From positions 76,966,613 through 77,030,612 of the forward strand of contig JBOZIK010000001.1 of assembly GCA_051453625.1 (NCBI GenBank): DNA of 64,000 nucleotides, read 5' to 3'. Each line of letters opens with the position of its first letter. The first letter of the stretch is position 1. Source of the stretch: Welwitschia mirabilis (lineage: Eukaryota > Gnetophyta > Gnetopsida > Welwitschiales). Below the pieces are notes generated by a model that did not search any database, was not told the origin of the DNA, and saw only the letters and a list, made by a program, of their open reading frames with translations. The position numbers and the translations under genes are program-made. Positions 26,409 to 37,500 of the stretch are shown here, one piece after another.

Positions 26409-27666
26409 TGTTATAGTGTATATTTATGCAAATGTTATGTTCTTAAGCAGATCCTGTCAATCATAAATATATATAGATTTTGCAAAACATAATACACTAA
26501 TATAGATGAAAGTGATTCAAATGTATTTTTCTTGAAGGCATAAGAAGAAAAAAGAGAATTGATTTCAAAAATAAAACATTATTTATCCTTATAGTAGAAT
26601 GAAATAATAATGTAAAAATAGTAATGTAAACACACTATGCAAATGAAATGCAATTCTAAACTAAATGAAACTTTCATTTGATTACCAAATCAACCTATCA
26701 TGAAGATTGGCTTTGTATAATCTAGATCAGTCAAGAAACGTCATCTAGATCAAAATCAACCTAAGCTATCAGGTATATCAAACAAAATAGGAAAACAATG
26801 CAAAGTTAATCTAGAAAAGGAAACATAATGCACCTAAACTAATAATGTCAACCTTAATAAAGGTTGTCCTCATGATCTATATCACTAAAAAAGCTATCAT
26901 AGAATCAACATAATATAAACCATAAAGACATGTACAAAATAAAAAATATGAAAAGGAAAATAGAGTTTTAACTAAAATCAAACCAACATCCATGTTATAA
27001 AGTAGTAGCACCTTAATGAACGATATACAATCCAACACCAAGAAAGAAATCTCTTTGTAATAATAATGGATGGATCTCCAACCCTTCCATCTCCTGTCAT
27101 AATAATTTTTGATGCAAATGAAGATAAAAATGAATTTAATGGCTGAGGAGGTATTTATTACAAAATAGACTCTAAAATTAGAAAATACTAACAGACACAT
27201 GAACAATCCCAACAATCATGAAAAAATGTATGAGACAAATGGCCAAAGTTTGATGAAGTTTGGTGAAGCATTTATCTTAGGTGTTGTTCTACTGATCGTC
27301 TGGATAATACAAAAGATGATGCCATCTTATAAGAGTTTCACATCAACTTCAAAATATATCCAATTGGCATCCTCCTTAGCTTAAGTATTTCTATCTTTCA
27401 TATAGTCATCTAGATGATGAACTAGACGATAGACTTTTGTAGAGTTTTCCATGTATCGCATTAGCCTCTTTGTTTATAGGACTTTTTCTTTAGATAGGGA
27501 ACATTATAAATTTATTCAAACACTATAAAATGTAATGAAAATTGCATGTTTTTGTGTTACTCATCCTAGCTCTTCATTATTCTTGAAATTTAATTTAAGC
27601 TTATCTAATGTCCTACAAAATTACTCAAAATACCCTATCAAATATATACAATTTAGTAGTACAATG
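26409..27666 (-). repeat. L2 5' LTR
   Basis: About 1.26 kb, the partner of 14809-16057. One end is TGTTAT (from TGTTGC) and the other ACAATG (from GCAACA). The passage near 27406-27430 contains the recurrent TCATCTAGATGATGA module. Confidence 0.85.
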
Positions 27667-28610
27667 TTGGCTTTGGTTAAGTTTAACTTATTTTAACTAG
27701 ATTTTCCAACAACTTCTATGCATCATCTAAGATCAAGCTCATCAAGTTACCACCATAAAAAAACTCTACAAGTTGTTTAGTTGGCTAGTTAATTCACTAT
27801 AAAAATAATCTATCAACTCTTCTTTACAAAATTCATCAACAAGGTTGGAATGAGTAGTTATGATAAATCACTTATATGTTGTGGCATAATCTTTTTGAGG
27901 TTGTTATTGAAAGTTGTTAACCTCCTTTCTTCTTTTTCTCATGGTATTTTTACTACAAAATCTTTTAATAAAAAAATTCTTGTTGACTCTATGATTTAAA
28001 ACTCTTATTTGGAATGATTCTAAGCCATAGTTTTGGTTTTCATCTAAGTGTGATAAGAAAGATAACCATATAAGTATGATTACTAATACTTTTTTTTCCA
28101 TTTCCTAAAGTAAGCACAAGTTGTTTAATATTGACTAGATGTTGAAAAGGGCCCTCTTCAAGTTTCCTCGAAAATGTTGAACACGCACTTAAGTTTCTTA
28201 ATCCTGTATCATTACTAGAAGGTAAATCAAAAAGATTTTGAGTCTTAAATTTTCTACTAGCAATTAAATTTCTAAGCATAGCATTTGCATTCAAATTATA
28301 AGTTCCTATCATGATTGGTGTATTAGACAAATCTACTTATTTTTATTGTTACATTGATTTTGACATAGATGAAAAAGAAATAACATGATCTATCTCTATG
28401 CTATTATTTTCTCACTTTTCTTTTGAAAAATTTAACTATGAAATAATAAAATTAAAAGAATATTCTTTTTCAACTCTTGAAATTTGTGTACCTGAGGTAT
28501 GCGTACTTGGATTCTGCTTGAAGTCAAATAACCCTTATTTGATGTTTTTCTCAATCAAGTTCCACTCTCTTTAATATTTTCTCTTTTTACTAGAATTCAT
28601 CATGTTCCTA
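27667..28610 (-). pseudogene. gag: L1 gag relic, N-terminal half
   Basis: The 96-codon open stretch 28330-28040 reads LIASRKFKTQNLFDLPSSND and then EEGPFQHLVNIKQLVLTLG. These match the N-terminal part of Athila/Tat capsid domains, where 'PNEDPxxHLxxFLxIC' is found. The frame changes at about 28040 and continues as 28101-27904. A start near 28596, reading MMNSSKK on the minus strand, is likely by its distance from the primer binding site. The C-terminal half is at 13900-14808, separated by L2. Confidence 0.8.
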
Positions 28611-29047
28611 TATACTCAGATAAAAAACATAATGATCATCATCTTATCCATTATCTAGATGATATAAAAGATAATCAACATATATATGTTCTAGAAAAAT
28701 AGGACTTGTATGAAAGAAAATAGAAATAGAACTAAAACTACTAAAAATCATCCACCTAATCATCTAGATGATAGAAGGGATGATGTACTCTTCATTACAC
28801 TACCAAAAATAAAAGACTTTATTGACAAAATCAAAAGAAACAAATAAAATGCAAATCATTATCTGCCTGGTCATAGGGATAACAGAGAGGATGATAGGAA
28901 TTATTAACACTAATAAAATAAAAAAATACAAAAAAATAAACCTATNNNNNNNNNNATAGAAATATAGCACTATTTCAAATAAATAACTTAATCTAAAATC
29001 TAAGATACTTATCTAGATAGTGATAATCCTTTAGCTCCTTGTAGTCT
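28611..29047 (-). mobile_element. L1 leader between primer binding site and gag
   Basis: About 440 bp, non-coding, with a 10-N gap at 28946-28955. It contains two copies of the palindromic CATCTAGATGAT-type module (28651-28665 and 28760-28775). Confidence 0.6.
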
Positions 29048-29065
29048 TTCCCAGTAATGATGCTA
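29048..29065 (-). other. L1 primer binding site, tRNA-Asp type
   Basis: On the minus strand TAGCATCATTACTGGGAA starts three bases from the LTR. Against TGGCGCCGTTGCCGGGGA all seven mismatches are G-to-A or C-to-T. This links L1 to Athila. Confidence 0.85.
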
Positions 29066-29068
29066 AAA

Positions 29069-30066
29069 TGTTGTAGGATGAATTTATACAATCTTTAAGT
29101 CTTTAAGTAAATCCTATAAATCACAAATACTTGTTAAAAAAAAATACAATATATATGAAAGTTAACTTGAATTTCATAATTCATTGAAGGCACTAGGATA
29201 AGAGTTAGAGAATTGATTTAGTGTTTTTCCTTTAAGTAAATGAAAATAAAAAGTAATGCAAATGTAATGCAAGATGGATGATGATGAAATGCTTATAAAT
29301 GACATGTAAATGCAATAACTATAAGTAATGAATCTATTTGATTATCACTTCTTTTGTTACAAAGATTAATCTTTATAATTTATATCAATTAGGAAGAGCT
29401 ATCACTTATTCCTAACCAGCATAAACTACAAGATACATCAAACACAACATGAATAAATGCAAATATGAAAATGGAATAAGGAATAAAATGAAATAAAAGA
29501 TCTAAATTAACAAAGTCAACCTTAAGAAAGGTTGTCCTTATGATCTAGATTAACGATGAAGTTATCAGAAAATCATAACTAACATAGCCCATAAGGAACA
29601 AGCACATAATAGAAGTGAAATAGTCCTTATANNNNNNNNNNNNNNNNNNNNNNNNNNNNNNNNNNNNNNNNNNNNNNNNNNNNNNNNNNNNNNNNNNNNN
29701 NNNNNNNNNNNNNNNNNNNNNNNNNNNNNNNTATATTAACCTTGAATTTATATCCACTTATAAAACAATAGCACCTCAATAGAGGATACATAGCTAAACA
29801 CCAAGGAAAATGTCTCTTTATAACTAAGAATGAACCTCCTATCATCCAATCTCCCATCATAAAAATTTTGGGTATAAAGGATGAAATTGGAAATAAAGAT
29901 AAAGGGGGTATTTATAGTTTTACTTTGAAGATTCTAGAAGCAAAACCCTAGAAGTCAAATAAGAAACCCTAGCAATCCATATGGGGTTCATGAACCCATT
30001 ACAAATATAATTCATTTCATTTATATAAAATAGTTGTTATCCTAACTATTGTCTAGATGACGTTGG
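29069..30066 (-). repeat. L1 5' LTR, first part (continues at 38521)
   Basis: It aligns with 6301-7200. It contains a 100-N gap (29632-29731). At 30067 it is interrupted by G and continues at 38521-38860, giving about 1.34 kb in total. Confidence 0.8.
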
Positions 30067-31720
30067 CGACGTGTAGTGCATGGAATTTCTAAAGTTGAAG
30101 AATTTAACTTGCTCTAATGCCAAATGTAAAAACCCAAAAGTTCCACCATTAAAAATCTTCATAAACTTAATGCTCTAATATCAAAATTGTAACAAACTTA
30201 AATTTTACAGTTGAAAACCTTAAAACTTATCTAGCTCTTAGCTTCTTTAGACTTGGCACTCTAATATCAAAGTTATAAAGTTTGATAGTTAACTAGAATT
30301 CTCTTAAGCCAATATGTGAGATCCAAATTTATAATTATTTTTATGATACCAACTAGAAACTTCAAATAATATTGTTCTAGTTAAATATTCAAATATTTAA
30401 ATATACTTCCATGCATTGGTAAAGCTTAAAGATGAAGAAAATAAATGATGAAATCTATCTATTGATCCAAAAGTACAATAAGAAAAAGAAATGCACTAAC
30501 TTTAATATATCCTTTTAACTAGTAAGTTCTAATTATCTTAACCATATAAAATTTATTGTAAAGGATCCTATGAAGGTGGGACTTAATCTTTACATTTATA
30601 AGCTAACAAATTTTATTTTTATAATCTATTAAGTCTTACCCATATTGATATAAAGGATTTTCTATAATATTTTTTTAATGGAAAGCTCTGACAATGCCCA
30701 TATTTAAAATCTAAATTAAAAGAAAGGGGTTCTTAGAGAAACTCAAACTAAGGACCTCTAGATTATTAGCTATATCCATTAATCAATCTTACCATGTTGG
30801 ACTTTGTTTATGGAATGGTAATGAATTAAAATAATGAGGGCTTATGAGATCTAGATATTCGATGTCCATTATACTCATGCATAGGGTTTTCAACATGTGA
30901 AGAATTGATGCTTTATTATCTTACATTTCAGCAAGAGTAAAGAAGAAAGAATGGATCTAATTCTATGCAACATAGAAAATTCACAAGTGAAAAAGGATCC
31001 AAATATGCTTCATGCTCTCATTTATTGCACACACTTGAAGTGAGGACTCAAGGAGTGCTAGAGGCATCTCTAATCACTACTTTTCAATCAAACATTATAA
31101 TGCATCTTCTAATGGATTCTCTACAAAATCATTTTACATTTAATGCATTTTTGGTATGTGGTAATGCGTTTTATGTCTATTCATTGGTGTATATATTTAT
31201 TTGATAAAAGAACTATGTTTTAAGTAAGAAAAATTAATGCATTGGTAGAAGAGGAAGAAATAATATAAGAGGAGGGTTGCTGTGTATGTATAAGGATACA
31301 TGAAAATGAGTATGGTTTGGTGAAGATTTGATTGAAATCTTCTTAGACTAATCACTTATTAAGATCAGATGCAATTCCACATGTGCTGGGTGAATTTAGA
31401 TAAAGATATTCATAATCTGTTATGTCAGGAGGGACAAATGCATTGATACAACACAAAGGGAAATAGATGTACAGACTGCTAATGAAAGAAAAGAAAAAGA
31501 ATATACACGAAGGGAGAAATGTTCTACAAGTGAAAGCAAGACATTCCACATAATAATAGATGACACACTAAGGGAGGAGAAGAAATGCACATAGGAGAGA
31601 TAAAATCATGCATTGAATGAATGCAAGATTTCATAGGCATTATCGAGGGTGTACATTATAGGAAGAATATTATTTCAGAAACAATTTGGGGATTGAAATG
31701 GAAGAAATGCACTTGGAGGG

Positions 31721-31739
31721 GGAGAGGGAGAAGAGAGAG

Positions 31740-31807
<68 letters not shown>

Positions 31808-31907
31808 NNNNNNNNNNNNNNNNNNNNNNNNNNNNNNNNNNNNNNNNNNNNNNNNNNNNNNNNNNNNNNNNNNNNNNNNNNNNNNNNNNNNNNNNNNNNN
31901 NNNNNNN

Positions 31908-31949
<42 letters not shown>
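31721..31949. repeat. (GA)n microsatellite around a 100-N gap
   Basis: More than 40 GA units around the gap 31808-31907. The homologous place in the right LTR (about 36463-36480) has only a short GAAAGAGAGAC. The array therefore expanded in one LTR after insertion. All open frames here are repeats of R/E or S/L and are not genes. Confidence 0.95.
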
Positions 31950-33013
31950 CAAATCATTGTTGCACTGTGTGGCTAAGAGAGGAGATTACATTGGAAAACT
32001 TGTATGGTTATGCAGTATAATCCTAAAATGGTTCTTTGATTAAAACATTTGATTTGGATGATGTAACAGTTAGATGAAGGATAGGTCTATAATAAAATGC
32101 TTAAAATGATTGTGCATTATAACTTAAGTTGGTAACGTAATAACAAAGAAGAGTAAAAATTAAAGAGGTGGATAGTGGTTCAATTCCCTTTAGTTACATA
32201 ATTTAACTTTTTAATAAAATGTTAAGATACTATAGGTCATTATGTTTTTAATAACTGAGATTTAATAAATACTTCATGTGTGGGTCTTCTCTTCCTTTAA
32301 AAATTTACTTAGAATTTAAGATATACTACAATTTCAAAATTTATAAATGGGTATGGACTAGAACTTCAACTACTCAATAATAACTTCACCACTATAATAG
32401 GGGAACCTTGTAAGGCATTTTTCTATGGTTGATATAATAAAATTATAATAACAACATTATATGTCTTCACTACAAATAATAAACCTCTTGCTTAATCTAT
32501 GATACCAATAAACATAGAATCTTTTCCTAATGAAATAATTTTAACCTTTTCAATTTTTAAAGGAATAAATGAATTGATGATATATTGAAACAACTATAAC
32601 ATATTCTTAGCTTGAAATTAAGTATGAACATGTCTATTAAAATATTATAATTCTATTGGACATTCTAATTCCTTTAAATAAATACATTGCATAAGTATGA
32701 AAATAACATTCCATCAAATAGTAGCAACTGACTCATCCCAAGGTCGTCCTTATGCTAGATCCTATACATGTAAGAATGATGTGAGAACTGTATCTTCACA
32801 ATTCCCAATATGGTCTATGACAAGGTTTAAGATAAAGGGGGTTTCAAGAACATGAAAGAATCCATAAAAATATCAGATGACCAAAACATCAAACCAATAC
32901 AATAATCGAGGAACAATATCCAGGTCTCATGGAAATGTTCGATGAATAGTATACCCTATCAGATGGGCGTCAATTATTCATTATCTACTGGATCATTCCT
33001 ACAACCAATAGAA

Positions 33014-33149
33014 ACCCTTCAGAGGGATAAACTCCTGAAGCTGCATGACATCATGTCATGCAATAGCTAGATGGGTAATCACCCTGATCACTGATAGCCA
33101 CTCCTATGGCCAGTAGCAGCCCTTTAGGTGGATCAACCCCTAAAGCTGC
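33014..33149. promoter_or_regulatory. Duplicated hairpin block with a 19-bp palindrome in G LTR
   Basis: Two related units follow each other: CTTCAG...CTGAAG (33017-33040) and GCAGCCCTTTAGG...CCCCTAAAGCTGC (33116-33149), each able to form a stem-loop. Between them lies GCATGACATcATGTCATGC (33043-33061), a perfect palindrome around one central base. All three recur in the other LTR at about 37549-37692, the palindrome with one mismatch. Function is unknown. Conservation within an otherwise decayed repeat suggests the ancestral LTR needed it. Confidence 0.5.
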
Positions 33150-33964
33150 ATGATTTGGTCACAACAAAGCTTTAAACATCATAGATAACACATAGCTAGG
33201 ATATGCATAAGAAAAAGATTTACTTCAAACATGTGAAGGATGCAGGAGTCAATTAGAACATATAAGAGATAGATGAAATTGCATGAACCAAATAAGAGAT
33301 TAACGAAAACCATAAAACCATATCTATTTTTAAGAAGAACTCAAGATCTCATGAATATTACAAGGCTTCAAGGATTTTCTAGGCTCTAAGATTAAGATCA
33401 CAAGATTTGATGATAAGAACTTTTCCAAGATGTGAAATATGAGAAGAGAAAGATTCTACTTATAGTAGAAAGTATAAGATGTAAAGAGGTATTAAGTAAG
33501 AGAGTGGTGGAAGTGGTATGGTGAAAGTGGTGGAGGTGATATAATGAAAGTGGTAAAAGTGGTGGAGGTGATGGTAAAGTGGTGAGGATTCCATTATCTT
33601 GCCAGGCCACTGAGAAAATTATAAATAATAATTAATCTTATCATAATTAATAAATAATGAGATGTTAGTAGTAATAAAAATATTACATAAACTTAATAGT
33701 AATTTCAGTAATATTTAAAAATAATAACTCTACAAATTAAGCATCTTTGATCAAAATAATTTCAAATTCAAATCCATAACTCATTAATATTTTTCAAAAT
33801 AAGCAATTAAATGAATAATCCAAAGCACAAAATAATAATTATGGGACTATTAGTTAATAACATAAAAATATTTACCTTATGAAATTTTATATTCTCTTTT
33901 AACTTATTTATCAAAATGTCTTGTACTTAAATATTGATTATTAAAAATTTAAAATGCGAAATTT

Positions 33965-33976
33965 CTTCACCTCTTT
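33965..33976 (-). other. G polypurine tract
   Basis: On the minus strand AAAGAGGTGAAG lies three bases from the LTR start. Together with the primer binding site at the other end of the 543-bp interior it shows that G could be copied by reverse transcription. Confidence 0.65.
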
Positions 33977-34490
33977 AATAGGTTTTATCCTCAAAACTAA
34001 AAATTAGAAAAATATTTTCCTTTTTAACTACTATACTTCTGCTTATTCCTATGATAAAGTTGCTCTTTAACAAGTTGTTAAGTAGTAAAATTAAATATTT
34101 CTAATGCATTTTGTATATAAACCAATCATTCTTCTATATTTGTCATGTTGTTAACACCTTAAAAGTTGTAGGATTTATTCTCTTAACTTGCATTATCATT
34201 TTCTTAATAGAGATGCCATCTTTATTACCATTTCTTTCTCATGAACTTCACCCACTAAGTTGTTACTAGCATTGGATCTCTAGTTTGGTTGGTTTATCAC
34301 CCTTCTTAAAGCCATAGCATTCCTGTGGAAATCAACTAAATATATCATAAAACCATGTTAAAATAGTTAAACCAAGTGAATTCACAAATGTAACAATAGG
34401 TATAACTAGTGAGATCATCAACTTAGTAATAGTTATGCTAATGAATTTATCAACTTAACCATAGTTATTGCTAGTAAATTTAAAATCTAG
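33977..34490 (-). pseudogene. gag: G interior: truncated gag remnant
   Basis: Read on the minus strand in shifting frames, the interior yields MALRRVINQPN, then VHEKEMVIKMASLLRK, then VKRINPTTFK followed by a segment with DWFIYKMH. 'PTTFKG..D...E.W' is the opening of the retrotransposon gag domain. Only this first part is present; the sequence runs into the polypurine tract with no zinc knuckle and no pol. It therefore looks like a deletion derivative of a tRNA-Met-primed Gypsy element. The gag match is short and I rate it moderate. Confidence 0.45.
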
Positions 34491-34502
34491 GCTCTGATAC
34501 CA
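34491..34502 (-). other. G primer binding site, initiator tRNA-Met type
   Basis: On the minus strand TGGTATCAGAGC is a perfect match to the plant initiator tRNA-Met site, two bases from the LTR end. A second copy of GCTCTGATACCA lies inside the LTR at 34538-34549, and a decayed one at about 30116-30127 in the left LTR. Confidence 0.85.
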
Positions 34503-34504
34503 AA

Positions 34505-37500
34505 TGTAACACCTCTAAAGTTGAAGAATTTAACTTGCTCTGATACCAAATGTAAAAACCAAAAGTTCCATCATTGAAAATATTCATAAACTTGAAGGTA
34601 TGATACTAAAATTGTAATAACCTTAAATTTTATAATTAAAAACTTTAAAAATTACATAGCTCTTAGATTCTTCAGGCTTAGCACTCTAATATCAAATTTA
34701 TAAAGTTCAACAGTTAACTAGAATGCTCTTAAGCCAATATGTGAGATCCAAATTTATAATTATTTTTATAATACCAACTAGAAACTTCAAATAATATTAT
34801 TCTAGTTAAATATTTAAATATTTAAATATACTTTCATACATTGGTAAATATTAAAGATGAAGAGAATAAATGATGAAATCTCTCTATTGATCCAGAAGTA
34901 CAACAAAAAAAAGAAATGCAGTAACTTTAATATAACCTTTTAGCTAGTAAGTTCTAATTATCTTAACAATACAAAATTTATTAGAAAGAAAAGGACCAAT
35001 GCGGCTATTTAATGAACCTAACAATAAGGGCATGCAAAAATAACTAAAATAATATCATCTTTTTTAAAATTGGTAGAATTGGACATGTGCTTAATGCTCT
35101 TGACCAAAACTCATGACTTGTTATAAACTTGGAGTTTATAGTTCTATTTATATATATAATTAAGTAACATTTAATGTTGATTCTAGTTACAAGACTAGCC
35201 TTTCCAATAATTAACTAAGGATGCATGTCAAATATATGTATGTATAAAATAAAAGTTTATGCTTAGAAAATAAAATAATTTTAGATTGAGATCTAAAATT
35301 TGCAACCTATTAAGGATCCTACGAAGGTCGGACTTAACCATGACATTTATAAGATAATAAATTTTTATTTTTATAATCTATTAAGTCATCATATTGATAT
35401 AAAGGATTTTGCATAATATTATTTTAATGAAAAACTATAACAATGCCCATATTTAAAATCTAAGTCAAAAGAAAAGGGGTCTTAGAGAGACTGGAACTAA
35501 GGACCTCTAGCTCATTAGCTATACCTATTAACCAATTTTACCATGTTGGAATTTGTTTATGAATGGTAATGGATCAAAAGAATGAGAATTTATGAGATCT
35601 AGATATTCAAAATTCCTTTTACTCATGCATGGGATTTCCAACACATGAAGAGATAATGCTTTATTAGCTTATGTTTTAGTAAGAGCGGAGAAGAAAAAAT
35701 GGGTTGTAGTCTATGCAACATAGAAAATGCACAAGAGAAAAAGGGCCTAAATATGGTTCATGATCTCATGTTATGCACACATCATAAGTGAGAAATCAAG
35801 GAGTGCTAGAGGAATCTCTAATCACTACTTTTCAATCAAACATTCTAATGCATCTTCTGATGGATGCTCTACAAAATCATTTTATATTTAATGCATTTTT
35901 GGTATGTGGGAATACATTTTCTATTCATTCCTTAGGGTATCTACTAACTTAATAAGAGAATTACGTTTAAAGTAAGAAAAATTATCATGTTAGCAGAAGA
36001 GGAAGAAATGCTATGAGAGGAGGGTTACTACATATGTAAAAGGCTATATGGAAATGACTATGGTTTGGTAAAGATTTAACTAAAATCTTCTTGGACTAGT
36101 TGCTTATGTAAGATCAGATGCATCTCCACATGAGCTAAGTGCATTCAAATAAAGATATTTCTAATACACAATGCTATGAGAGATAGATGAATTAAGACAA
36201 CACAGAGGGAAATAGATGTGTAGACCACTAATAGAATAAAAGAAAAAGAATATGCACTAAGGGAAAGACACGCTATGAGTGGAAGTAAAACATCCCATAT
36301 AATAATAGATGACACACTTGGGGAGGAGAAGAAATGCACATAGGAGAGATAAAATCACACATTAAATGAATGAAAGATTTTAGAAGCATTGTTAAGGGTA
36401 TGTGTTATAGGGAGAATATTGTTTCAAAAACAATTTAGGAATCAAAATGAAAGAAAGGCACTTGAAGAAAGAGAGACAACAAATAATCAATGCACTACGT
36501 AGCTGAGAGAGGAAATCACATTGGAAAACTTATATAGTTACACAGTATAATCCTAAAATGGCTCTTTGACTAAAACATTTAATTTGAAAGGTATAACGGT
36601 TAGAAGAGAGATATGTCTATAAATGACTGTGCATTATAACTTGAGTTGGTAATGTAATGGAAAAGAAGAGTAAACATTAAAGAGGTAGACAGTGGTTCAA
36701 TTTCCTATAGTTAGATAATTTAACTTTTTAATAAAATGTTAAGGAACTATCATCCATTATGTTCTCAATAATTGAGCTTTAATAAATACTTCACATGTGG
36801 GCCCTCTCTCCCTTAAACATTTACTTAGGATTTTAGATATACTACAATTCTAAAATTTATAAATGGTCATGGGACTAGAACTTTAACTACTTAATAATGA
36901 CTTTACCACTATAATAGGGCAACCTTATAAGGTATTTTGCTATGGTTGATATAATGAAATTATAATAACAACATTATATGTCTTCATTACAAATAATAAA
37001 CTTATAGCTTAACTTATGATAACAATAATTTTCATAAAACATCATATAAACATATAATATTTTCCTAATAAAATACTTTTTAATCTTTCTAATTTTTAAA
37101 TAAATAAATGCATTAATGATATATTTGAATAACTATAACATATCCTTAGCAAGAAATTGAGTACAACCATGTCTATTAAAATATTACAATTCTATTAGAA
37201 ATCCCAAGTCCTTTTAATAAAGACATTTCATAAGTATGAAAATAACACTCCATTAAATAGCACCAAATGATTCATCCCAAGGCCATCCTCATGCTAGATC
37301 CTATACATGCAACCATGGCATGAGAACTATACCTTCATAATCTCCAGTATGATCCATGAGAAGGTTTAAGATAAGGGTAATTTCGAGAACGAGAAAGAAT
37401 CCCCAAAAATATCAAATGATCAAAACCTCAAATCAATACAACAATCAAGGTACAATATCTAGATGTCATAAAAATGTTCAATGAATGATATTCCCTATCA

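Larger units (their letters stand above)
14809..27666 (-). mobile_element. L2: Athila-type Ty3/Gypsy retrotransposon nested in L1 gag
   Basis: A complete 12.86 kb element in minus orientation with both LTRs, a primer binding site, gag, protease, reverse transcriptase, integrase, a third ORF region and a polypurine tract. The flanks TTAGT (14804-14808) and TTGGC (27667-27671) are at best a decayed 5-bp target duplication. L2 is related to L1 but more of its reading frames survive. Its longest clean stretches are in the protease and integrase regions, and it still carries inactivating changes. Confidence 0.85.
30072..33961 (-). repeat. G 3' LTR (left copy)
   Basis: It aligns from end to end with 34505-38515. 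It carries a (GA)n expansion, an N gap at 31808-31907, a purine-rich GTGG tract (33500-33600) and a palindromic block near 33014-33149. The minus-strand CTATAAGTAG (around 33458-33470) is TATA-like. Open stretches such as 33398-33610 (minus) and 30965-31204 (plus) are simple-sequence or chance readings. Confidence 0.85.

Noticed and set aside
30965-31204. 79-codon plus open frame in the G left LTR
   Set aside because: The homologous stretch in the right LTR (35700-35950) is full of stops, and its composition gives no domain.
31621-32043. 140-codon plus and 95-98-codon minus open frames over the GA array
   Set aside because: They consist of R/E or S/L repeats and N; simple sequence, not genes.
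33014-33149. Regularly spaced hairpin units considered as a CRISPR-like array
   Set aside because: Only two diverged units inside a plant LTR; no repeat-spacer structure and no prokaryotic context.
33398-33610. Serine/threonine/histidine-rich minus frame
   Set aside because: Reading of the GTGG/CACC simple tract in the G LTR; the same tract is broken in the other LTR.
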